From Methylovirgula sp. (GTDB lineage Bacteria > Pseudomonadota > Alphaproteobacteria > Rhizobiales > Beijerinckiaceae), in the NCBI GenBank assembly GCA_030040215.1, contig JASHUD010000094.1, positions 1-8,613 of the forward strand: a stretch of DNA of 8,613 nt, written 5' to 3'. The translations under genes were made by a program, and so were the position numbers. Below, piece by piece: positions 1 through 5,271 of the stretch (positions within the stretch are counted from its first letter, which is position 1; each line of letters opens with the position of its first letter). The notes below the pieces were generated by a model. It was not told where the DNA came from and made no database searches. It saw only the letters and a list, made by a program, of their open reading frames with translations.

Positions 1-158
1 ACGAAGCCGCAGAGATCGGCGCCGCAGGGCCGTATCGCGACATCGGCGCTGCCGTCGGCAATCAGCCATTCGCCGACCGGCCCCGGCGAAGCCAAAGCCA
101 GCGGCACTCCTATCGCTGCGGTCAACGAAGCGGCGGCAAGCAAGATGGAAGTCTTCAT
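1..158 (-). CDS. DUF2147-family secreted protein, N-terminal part (runs off left edge)
   Basis: Only the first 52 codons are in the window. The ATG is at 156-158 on the minus strand. The protein starts with Met-Lys and a hydrophobic stretch (about residues 5-22) ending in Ala-Leu-Ala, which looks like a Sec signal peptide with cleavage near residue 23. The mature part then reads GEWLIADGSADVAIRPCG, with a second cysteine five residues after the first (C45 and C50). This matches the start of DUF2147 proteins, small exported proteins of unknown function common in Proteobacteria, whose N-terminus typically has 'G.W...dg.a.v.i..CG..LCG'. The protein is therefore probably periplasmic. Only a weak purine-rich stretch (GGGTGGG) precedes the ATG. 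The gene is divergent from the epimerase gene and shares a 141-nt spacer with it. The family call rests on a short fragment, and no enzymatic role can be given. Confidence 0.72.
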   Translation of the reverse strand, partial: MKTSILLAAASLTAAIGVPLALASPGPVGEWLIADGSADVAIRPCGADLCGF

Positions 159-246
159 CGCACCCACCCTCGAACCAGCGAAATACCGCTCCTGAGAAAT
201 GCTTGAACCGTCCCTTGGGTTGCCGCGACCGAAGTAAGCGGGTACC

Positions 247-260
247 CAAGAGTACTCTTG
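247..260. promoter_or_regulatory. 14-bp perfect palindrome in divergent spacer (candidate operator)
   Basis: CAAGAGTACTCTTG is an exact palindrome lying 39 nt before the epimerase ATG and 88 nt from the start of the DUF2147 gene. Its left half is also part of a 7-bp inverted repeat, CTTGGGT at 214-220 and ACCCAAG at 244-250. Perfect dyads of this size in a divergent promoter region are typical binding sites for dimeric regulators, but no regulator gene is visible nearby. I could not place convincing -35/-10 boxes for either gene. The operator role is inference. Confidence 0.4.
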
Positions 261-299
261 CCGACCGTCGGGTCGTGTCGGAAATGTATCCGAGGAATC

Positions 300-1190
300 A
301 TGATTCGCCTACGCGCCGGCGCCGCTTATGCCTGCATCGCGGAAGAAGGCGCCGAAATTATGGAATGGGGAATCGACGCCAAACCTTTGCTCTGGCGGAA
401 GGATCCGGCGGTCTGGGACGACACGGCGCCGCTGCTCTTTCCGGTCGTCGGCTGGACGAACCATCACCAAGTGCACGTCGGCGCCAAGAGCTATCCACTT
501 GGACTGCACGGATTTGCACGGCAGCGCACGTTCCACGTGGCGGAGCGGGGTGAGGATCGCGTTCGCCTTACGTTGGCGAGCGATGCCGATACGCGCGCTC
601 TCTATCCCTTCGACTTCGGCCTCGGCGTCGATATTCAGTTGAGCGAAGCAGCAATTTCCGTCGAGCTCGGCGTTGCGAACCGCGGCGACGCGCCGATGCC
701 CTATGCCTGCGGGCTTCATCCCGGCTTTCGCTGGCCGTTCGCGGGCGGCGCGCCCGAGGACTACCTGCTGCGCTTTGCCGAACCGGAAGATCCGCGGGTA
801 CCGGTGATCGCGCCGGGCGGCCTCATCTCGCCGCAGAAACGGCGACTGCCGCTCGCGGGTCGTGTCTTGCATCTTGCGGCATCGCTCTTCCAAAACGATG
901 CGCTCTGCTTTCTCGATGCCGCGAGCAGACAGATACGGTTCGAAGCACCGGATGGATCGGCGATCGTCATCGCGACCGAGAACTTCCCGCATTTCGGAAT
1001 TTGGTGCCGCCCCGGCCACGGCTACCTCTGTATCGAAGAATGGACGGGCTATAGCGATCCGGAAAATTTCTCCGGCGATCTTTTTGAGAAGCCGTCGATG
1101 CGGGTCTTGGCGCCGGGCGCTAGCGGCCGGCATCGGGCGCGCTTCACTTATGAAGATCCGCCATCCCTTGGCATAGCCGCGGAAACCTGA
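300..1190 (+). CDS. aldose 1-epimerase family protein (LacX-like mutarotase)
   Basis: This 296-residue cytoplasmic protein is predicted to interconvert alpha and beta anomers of an aldose or a sugar phosphate. It has the order of motifs seen in LacX-type members of the galactose mutarotase superfamily. These are an N-terminal GAEI segment (17-20), LLW (30-32), PLLFPVVG (44-51), GLHGFARQ (68-75), GLHPGFRWPF (138-147) and a C-terminal CIEEWTGYSD (244-253). By analogy with mutarotases, H70 and H140 are the likely catalytic or substrate-binding histidines and E246 the catalytic base. The family usually has Glu-Pro-Trp here, whereas this protein has Glu-Glu-Trp. The ATG at 300 was chosen because GAGG lies just upstream (292-295) and homology starts there. 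The reading frame is open further back to a TTG at 258, but that stretch looks non-coding. folD follows after 30 nt on the same strand, so the two may be cotranscribed. The exact sugar is not predictable. Confidence 0.88.
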   Translation: MIRLRAGAAYACIAEEGAEIMEWGIDAKPLLWRKDPAVWDDTAPLLFPVVGWTNHHQVHVGAKSYPLGLHGFARQRTFHVAERGEDRVRLTLASDADTRALYPFDFGLGVDIQLSEAAISVELGVANRGDAPMPYACGLHPGFRWPFAGGAPEDYLLRFAEPEDPRVPVIAPGGLISPQKRRLPLAGRVLHLAASLFQNDALCFLDAASRQIRFEAPDGSAIVIATENFPHFGIWCRPGHGYLCIEEWTGYSDPENFSGDLFEKPSMRVLAPGASGRHRARFTYEDPPSLGIAAET

Positions 1191-1204
1191 CAGATAGGCG
1201 GCCA

Positions 1205-1210
1205 AAGGAG
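1205..1210 (+). promoter_or_regulatory. ribosome binding site of folD
   Basis: AAGGAG, a strong Shine-Dalgarno match, lies 10 nt before the ATG at 1221. It supports that start even though it gives the protein about 18 residues ahead of the conserved LLIDGKKVA segment, slightly more than most FolD proteins have. Confidence 0.7.
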
Positions 1211-1220
1211 ACGTGGATCG

Positions 1221-2162
1221 ATGGGGAGCAAACCGCAGACCGACGTTTTGCGGCCGTCCGGGCAAAAGGCGCTGCTGATCGACGGCAAGAAGGTTGCCGA
1301 AAGCGTTCTCGCGGAAGTCGCGGAAGGCGCCGCCGCACTTGCTGCCAAGGGTGTCAAGCCGGGGCTCGCCGTGGTTCTCGTCGGCGAAAATCCGGCAAGT
1401 CAGGTCTACGTCAGGTCGAAAGGCAAAGCGGCACAGTCTTGCGGCTTTCACTCGGTCCAGCATGATTTGCCGGATACGACGAGCGAGGCCGACCTCATCG
1501 CTCTCGTCGATCGGCTGAATGCCGATCCCGCCATTCACGGAATCCTGGTGCAATTGCCGTTGCCGTCGCCGATCCACGCGACGCGCGTTTTGGAGCGCGT
1601 GTCGCCGCGTAAGGATGTCGACGGTTTCCATCCGTTCAACGCCGGGCTTCTGTCGGTCGGCGATCTCGAACGCGCCCTCGTGCCGTGCACGCCGGCCGGC
1701 TCGATGCTGCTGCTCGAAAAGGCCGCCGCGGCGCTCGGCGTCGAGATTTCCGGCGCCGATGCGGTCGTCGTCGGACGTTCGAACATCGTCGGCAAGCCGA
1801 TGGCGCAATTGTTGCTCTCGCGCAACGCGACGGTCACCGTCGCCCATTCGCGCAGCCGCGATCTGAAGGGGATCGTGCGGCGCGCCGACATCGTCGTCGC
1901 CGCGGTCGGCCGGCCCGAGATGGTGCGCGGCGATTGGATCAAAGACGGCGCCATCGTCATCGACGTGGGCATCAACCGCGTGCCGGGCGAAGGCCTCGAT
2001 GCGCAGGGCAAGCCGAAGACGCGGCTCGTCGGCGACGTCGAATTCGTTGCGGCATTGGCGCGGGCCGGGGCGGTCACGCCGGTGCCGGGCGGAGTCGGGC
2101 CGATGACCATCGCCATGCTGATGGCCAATACGCTGCGCGCCGCGAAACTGTCGCTACGCTGA
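1221..2162 (+). CDS. folD: bifunctional methylenetetrahydrofolate dehydrogenase / methenyltetrahydrofolate cyclohydrolase
   Basis: FolD oxidises 5,10-methylene-tetrahydrofolate with NADP+ to the methenyl form and hydrolyses that to 10-formyl-tetrahydrofolate. It supplies one-carbon units for purine and formyl-Met synthesis and, in methylotrophs, for C1 traffic. The 313-residue protein has the full set of family motifs. SQVYVRSKGKA (60-70) provides Y63 and the catalytic K67. QLPLP (111-115) includes Q111, and KDVDGFHPFN (131-140) includes D134. The dinucleotide-binding segment VVVGRSNIVGKP spans 182-193, and the C-terminal signature PGGVGPMTIAML spans 289-300. Length is normal apart from a short N-terminal extension. 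It follows the epimerase gene closely, and its stop codon lies 12 nt from the stop of the convergent asmA-like gene. No terminator hairpin fits in that gap. Identity is very secure. Confidence 0.98.
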   Translation: MGSKPQTDVLRPSGQKALLIDGKKVAESVLAEVAEGAAALAAKGVKPGLAVVLVGENPASQVYVRSKGKAAQSCGFHSVQHDLPDTTSEADLIALVDRLNADPAIHGILVQLPLPSPIHATRVLERVSPRKDVDGFHPFNAGLLSVGDLERALVPCTPAGSMLLLEKAAAALGVEISGADAVVVGRSNIVGKPMAQLLLSRNATVTVAHSRSRDLKGIVRRADIVVAAVGRPEMVRGDWIKDGAIVIDVGINRVPGEGLDAQGKPKTRLVGDVEFVAALARAGAVTPVPGGVGPMTIAMLMANTLRAAKLSLR

Positions 2163-2174
2163 CTGCGCGACGGC

Positions 2175-4043
2175 TTATTCCGGATCGGTTGCGGGGTTTG
2201 CGGGCAAGTCGTCGCTGTGCGCGGGAGGCGCCGGCAAGCGCAGGTCTGGCTCGCCTTGGACGAGCCGCGGCGCATCGAAGCTTCCTTCGAGCCGCAAAGA
2301 GAGCGGCTCAGATTGGGTTCGCCGGCTCAAGCTCTGTGTCGCCTCGCCGAGCGCCGCGAGATCGAGCTTGCGATGCGCAAAGTCGGCGTTGCCCGCGAAG
2401 TTCAACGTCAGGTCGGGCGCGCTGAATTTTCCCTGCTGGATTTGCGCGATACCGTTGGCGAGCTGCAGCCCAAAGCTCAGGTTGTTAAAGGCCGTCGTAC
2501 CGGGCAAAAAGGCGATCGGCTCGCCGGGAATTTTAGAGCCGGCCGCCTGCAAGGTCGCGGCGAGATCGGCGCCATTCACCGTACCCTCCGCAATCGAGAC
2601 CTCGGCACGGCCGGCGAGACCCTGAACGATATGGGGTAGGTCTGCGCCGCCACTGTCAAGCGCAAGAGAAGCGTCGAGTACGCCGGAAAGCGGGCGCCGG
2701 CCGCCGATCACCGCGCGGCTGATCTCGATGTTCTTGCCGGTCCCGTTCACGTGAAATGCAAGCGTTTTGCCTTTCGCTGCAAGCGACACGCGGCCCTCGA
2801 CCGTGCCGTGATTGGAGCTCGCTTCGGCGAGCGCGAGATCGATCAATCCAGGCTTGGTCACCAACGATAAAGCCGCGTCGCCGACTTGCATGTCGTAGAG
2901 CCGCAGCCGCGAGGCGGAAATCCGCAGGTCGAGATCGGCAAACCGCAAATCGGAAAGATCGAGTGCCTGATGGTTCCACAGCGCTGTCGAGTTAACCGGC
3001 TCCGGCATGCCGGCGAGAAACGGCGTCAGATCGAGAAAGTCGCTGGCGAGCGTCCCGGAAAAACGCGGCGGCCCGTCTTGATTCTCGATTGCCAGACTTC
3101 CCTCGTAGTTGTTGCCGTCGAGGCTCATGTGCAGGTTGCTGAGCGCCGCACCGTTGCCTTCCCAATCGATATCGCCGTGCGCGTCGAAATCGGCGAACGT
3201 TCCATGCCGCGGGAACGAATAACCGGCGATCTCCGCAAGTTTGCGCAGCGATGCCGCGCTGGCCGAAACCTCCCCGACGTATTGCATGCGCGGGCCGATC
3301 GACATCCGCCCGGAGGTCGACAGCGTTAAAACGTCGGATTGTAGCCGCAAGGTCGTTGCGGATTGGCCGCCGCGCAACAGCTCCATTGGCTGCGCCAACC
3401 ATGCCTGCACGCCGATCGGCGCGCCGTGTATGGCGAAGCCGCCGTTCAAAGCGGCCGATGCGTAGACGCTCGGCCAATCGATGCTCATGTCAACCGCGTC
3501 GAACTCCAGGGCATGCGCATTCTGTGTCTCAATGCGGACATGACCATCGACGATATCGATGCGCCCCAAGAGGAGAGCGTTCGTCGGTTGGGGAATGGAA
3601 GATTGTGCAAGCCGGCCAATCGCGCCTGCGGGTTTGATTGGCTTGCGGTCGATGGCGACGCGTATGTCGGGTTGGTAAAGCGCCGCGCGTCCGACTTCAA
3701 TTCTGCCGGCCAAAAGAGGCAGGATACGCGGATAAGCTCTGAAAGCGGCGGCATTGATCCGCACCGCGCCGGCAGCGTCGGCAAATGCGACGTTTTCGAT
3801 ATCGATGCGGGGCTGCGGGAAAAGCCGAAAATGCGTCGTTCCGTCGATCGTCGTCGAAAAACCCGTCGAACCGCGGATCTGCGCGGCGACATCTTTGTCG
3901 AGGGCACCCGCCGAGAGGAACCAGGGCGCGAGACCGGTCGCCGCCGCGCCGACGGCGAGCAAAGCAACAATCGCGACGGCAATGTGCGTCAGCCATTTTC
4001 GCGGTGGCGCCGGCGGCGACATAACAGAGACGGAGTCGTTCAT
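2175..4043 (-). CDS. AsmA-family envelope protein
   Basis: This 622-residue protein of the AsmA family is inner-membrane anchored with a long periplasmic body. Such proteins belong to the wider bridge-like lipid-transfer group and affect outer-membrane assembly and lipid homeostasis. One N-terminal membrane segment (about residues 18-43) is followed by the typical AsmA start, including FRLFPQPRIDIENV (72-85). After a long beta-rich middle comes an AsmA C-terminal region at roughly 410-600, with repeated G-x-V/L-x-L strands such as LSGVLDASLALDSGG (452-466), and LTLNFAGNADFAHRKLDL (545-562). The tail is Pro/Asp-rich. The ATG at 4043 places the membrane segment near the N-terminus but lacks a clear Shine-Dalgarno. 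An in-frame GTG at 4055 is preceded by GGAAG at a 7-nt spacing and may be the true start, adding four residues. The frame stays open to 4244, but that part does not look like protein. It converges with folD. The precise substrate is unknown. Confidence 0.88.
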   Translation of the reverse strand: MNDSVSVMSPPAPPRKWLTHIAVAIVALLAVGAAATGLAPWFLSAGALDKDVAAQIRGSTGFSTTIDGTTHFRLFPQPRIDIENVAFADAAGAVRINAAAFRAYPRILPLLAGRIEVGRAALYQPDIRVAIDRKPIKPAGAIGRLAQSSIPQPTNALLLGRIDIVDGHVRIETQNAHALEFDAVDMSIDWPSVYASAALNGGFAIHGAPIGVQAWLAQPMELLRGGQSATTLRLQSDVLTLSTSGRMSIGPRMQYVGEVSASAASLRKLAEIAGYSFPRHGTFADFDAHGDIDWEGNGAALSNLHMSLDGNNYEGSLAIENQDGPPRFSGTLASDFLDLTPFLAGMPEPVNSTALWNHQALDLSDLRFADLDLRISASRLRLYDMQVGDAALSLVTKPGLIDLALAEASSNHGTVEGRVSLAAKGKTLAFHVNGTGKNIEISRAVIGGRRPLSGVLDASLALDSGGADLPHIVQGLAGRAEVSIAEGTVNGADLAATLQAAGSKIPGEPIAFLPGTTAFNNLSFGLQLANGIAQIQQGKFSAPDLTLNFAGNADFAHRKLDLAALGEATQSLSRRTQSEPLSLRLEGSFDAPRLVQGEPDLRLPAPPAHSDDLPANPATDPE

Positions 4044-4143
4044 GGCCCGCGACACCAGTGGTCTTCCAAGCGGCGGCCCACGACGGACAAGATCGTGACA
4101 CACGACATCGCGTACAGTCCTACCGACCGCGCCGCCGCGACCG

Positions 4144-4157
4144 GCGCAAATTTGCGC
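4144..4157. promoter_or_regulatory. 14-bp perfect palindrome upstream of asmA-like gene (candidate operator)
   Basis: GCGCAAATTTGCGC is an exact dyad in the 266-nt spacer (4044-4309) between the asmA-like gene and the response regulator gene, about 100 nt upstream of the asmA-like start. A shorter inverted repeat (CTGCA 4157-4161, TGCAG 4168-4172) adjoins it. The rest of the spacer shows no RNA gene and no convincing ORF. A regulator-binding role is inferred from symmetry and position only. I found no good -35/-10 pair next to it. Confidence 0.35.
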
Positions 4158-4265
4158 TGCAGTCCATTGCAGGATCGAGGCGGATTTGCGTCCGCACGAG
4201 GATAACAAAAGCGCGGATGGCCGTCGGCTCACAGGCAAATGCACGACCGAAGCTTTGCGGGCGAT

Positions 4266-4314
4266 GCTAAAGCGGCAGTTGCCAAATGTCCATCGTGAAG
4301 AGCGCCGCTTTAGC
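4266..4314 (-). repeat. 11-bp inverted repeat that competes with the response-regulator 3' hairpin
   Basis: GCTAAAGCGGC at 4266-4276 is the exact reverse complement of GCCGCTTTAGC at 4304-4314. The right arm contains the whole 9-nt loop of the hairpin at 4294-4322, including the stop codon of the response regulator gene. In RNA from the minus strand the two pairings overlap. They could act as alternative structures, or the loop could pair with the downstream arm as a pseudoknot. The base pairing is read directly from sequence; the function is inference. Confidence 0.5.
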
Positions 4315-4322
4315 TCTTCACG
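4294..4322 (-). terminator. perfect 10-bp hairpin over the 3' end of the response regulator gene
   Basis: CGTGAAGAGC (4294-4303) and GCTCTTCACG (4313-4322) form an exact 10-bp stem with a 9-nt loop. In the minus-strand transcript the 5' arm covers the last sense codons (GTG AAG AGC preceded by one base) and the TAA stop lies in the loop. There is no clear U tract after the stem, only a short TTT some nucleotides later. It may therefore be a weak intrinsic terminator, an mRNA-end stabiliser, or part of an attenuator before the asmA-like gene. Confidence 0.45.
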
Positions 4323-4690
4323 GTGCCGAGCTCTTTATCGAGCGCGGCGGCAAGATCGGTGATGTTGAACGGCTTCTGCAACACCGAGCGGGTTGCATGC
4401 GCAGCGGGAATTCCGGCCCGTCCATATCCGGTGGTGAAAATGAACGGGCAGGCGAGCTCGGCGAGAAGATCGGCAACGGGATCGATCTTTTCATTGCCGA
4501 GATTGACGTCGAGCAACGCGAGATCGACCTTCTCGGCCGCAAGAAAGTCTTTCGCCTGCGAAATTTGCGAAGCTGAAGCTGCGACGTGGTAGCCAAGCTC
4601 TTCGAGCATGTCGGCAAGCATCACGGCAATGAAGGCCTCGTCTTCCACGACGAGAATGCGCGGCTTCAGGGGTTCTTTCCGCGGCTCCAT
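4310..4690 (-). CDS. single-domain response regulator (receiver only)
   Basis: This 126-residue cytoplasmic protein is a stand-alone receiver domain with no output domain. It shows the acidic pocket E16/D17 in RILVVEDE, the phosphoacceptor D61 in LALLDVNLG, the switch threonine T87 in FIFTTGYG, and the conserved K106 in VLQKPF. All residues needed for phosphorylation by a histidine kinase are present. Receivers of this FTTGYG/LQKPF type are common in Rhizobiales and often serve as phosphate shuttles or sinks, but no kinase gene is in the window. The ATG at 4690 is supported by GGAAAG (plus-strand 4695-4700) four nucleotides upstream. The frame is open further upstream to 5263, where it overlaps the DUF423 gene antisense-free but out of frame, and this extension has no domain character. 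A 194-nt spacer with a possible promoter separates it from the polysaccharide genes, so it may be an independent unit. Confidence 0.9.
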   Translation of the reverse strand: MEPRKEPLKPRILVVEDEAFIAVMLADMLEELGYHVAASASQISQAKDFLAAEKVDLALLDVNLGNEKIDPVADLLAELACPFIFTTGYGRAGIPAAHATRSVLQKPFNITDLAAALDKELGTVKS

Positions 4691-4750
4691 CTCGCTTTCC
4701 AATCCGCACCGCCCCGTGATTGTCGCGTATATTCGCCGCCCGCGACGTGG

Positions 4751-4780
4751 ATGATTAGGGAATTGGCCGAGACGCGTCAA
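4751..4780 (-). promoter_or_regulatory. possible sigma-70-type promoter of the response regulator gene
   Basis: On the minus strand TTGACG (4775-4780) resembles a -35 box. It is followed after 18 nt by AATCAT (4751-4756), a 4/6 match to TATAAT. This would put the transcript start some 50-55 nt upstream of the ATG at 4690. The -35 match is good and the -10 match is only fair. No experimental or comparative evidence was available. Confidence 0.35.
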
Positions 4781-4868
4781 ATGATTCAATTTGCGAGGTG
4801 ACGGCGGCTGCATAGCGGAGTCTGCCCGGCGTATACTTTTCCGTGATTTGCCGGTCGAGCGAGGGCAG

Positions 4869-4881
4869 CGCCTCGAAGGCG
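4869..4881 (-). terminator. short hairpin just after the DUF423 gene
   Basis: CGCCT (4869-4873) and AGGCG (4877-4881) form a 5-bp stem with a 3-nt loop, beginning 3 nt after the DUF423 stop codon in the minus-strand transcript. It is GC-rich but short and not followed by a U tract, so it is only a weak candidate for the end of the polysaccharide operon. Confidence 0.22.
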
Positions 4882-4884
4882 TCG

Positions 4885-5271
4885 TTACTTCTGCGGGCGC
4901 GTTTCGAACGCGCAGACAAATGCCGCGATTGCCGATGCCAGCCAGCCCAAGATCGTCATCCCGCCACCAACGGGAGCCGCGAGCGGGAGAATCCTTCGGC
5001 CTAGAAAGACGTGTGTGCTGAGTTCGCACGCGAACAAAAGGCTGCCGCAAAGCAACAGCGTTGCGGCGGCCAGCAGCCAATCTGTCCGCCGCGCTCCGCC
5101 AAAGGACAGCGCGCTCAGGGCAATCACGGCGGCGGCATTGACGAGCAGGAAGTTCGCGGATGTCTTGAGCAGCGGATCCGAAATCAGGTGCGCGGCCGCC
5201 GCCAATTCCATCGCTCCGGCAGCGCCGGAAAGAGCGGCGATGCCGGCAAGGATGTGGGCCCATTTAGCCAT
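4885..5271 (-). CDS. DUF423-family small integral membrane protein
   Basis: This 128-residue protein is made almost entirely of hydrophobic segments. There are about four membrane helices (roughly 5-28, 40-58, 64-85 and 98-121). The family signature is the C-terminal APVGGGMTILGW (99-110), close to the 'tPiGG...iGW' of DUF423 (YgdD/YwdK-like) inner-membrane proteins, whose function is not established. The usual early GAFGAHGL motif is altered here to GAAGAMELAAAAHL. The ATG at 5271 overlaps the end of the upstream O-antigen ligase-like gene by 8 nt (ATGGCTAA), and no strong Shine-Dalgarno precedes it. Translation is therefore probably coupled to that gene. An alternative start at 5343 would lie inside the upstream gene and adds residues without membrane character. 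Position makes it the last gene of the polysaccharide operon. Confidence 0.85.
   Translation of the reverse strand: MAKWAHILAGIAALSGAAGAMELAAAAHLISDPLLKTSANFLLVNAAAVIALSALSFGGARRTDWLLAAATLLLCGSLLFACELSTHVFLGRRILPLAAPVGGGMTILGWLASAIAAFVCAFETRPQK

Noticed and set aside
203..553. 116-codon plus-strand frame beginning with TTG in the divergent spacer
   Set aside because: Arg-rich, overlaps the epimerase gene in another frame, and has no ribosome binding site or motif.
309..1847. 512-codon open frame on the minus strand across the epimerase and folD genes
   Set aside because: It lies antisense to two clearly identified genes, is Arg-rich with no recognisable domain, and spans their boundary. This is a codon-bias shadow in GC-rich DNA.
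1685..2425. 246-codon plus-strand frame over the folD end and asmA-like end
   Set aside because: Very Arg/Ala-rich and out of frame with folD. No motif; explained by GC-rich codon use.
3363..4205. 280-codon plus-strand frame antisense to the asmA-like gene
   Set aside because: No domain character, low-complexity Arg/Asp composition, and fully opposite a well-supported gene.
4691..5263. Upstream extension of the response regulator frame to 5263
   Set aside because: The extension overlaps the DUF423 gene out of frame and looks non-coding. The ATG at 4690 has a good ribosome binding site and fits receiver-domain length.
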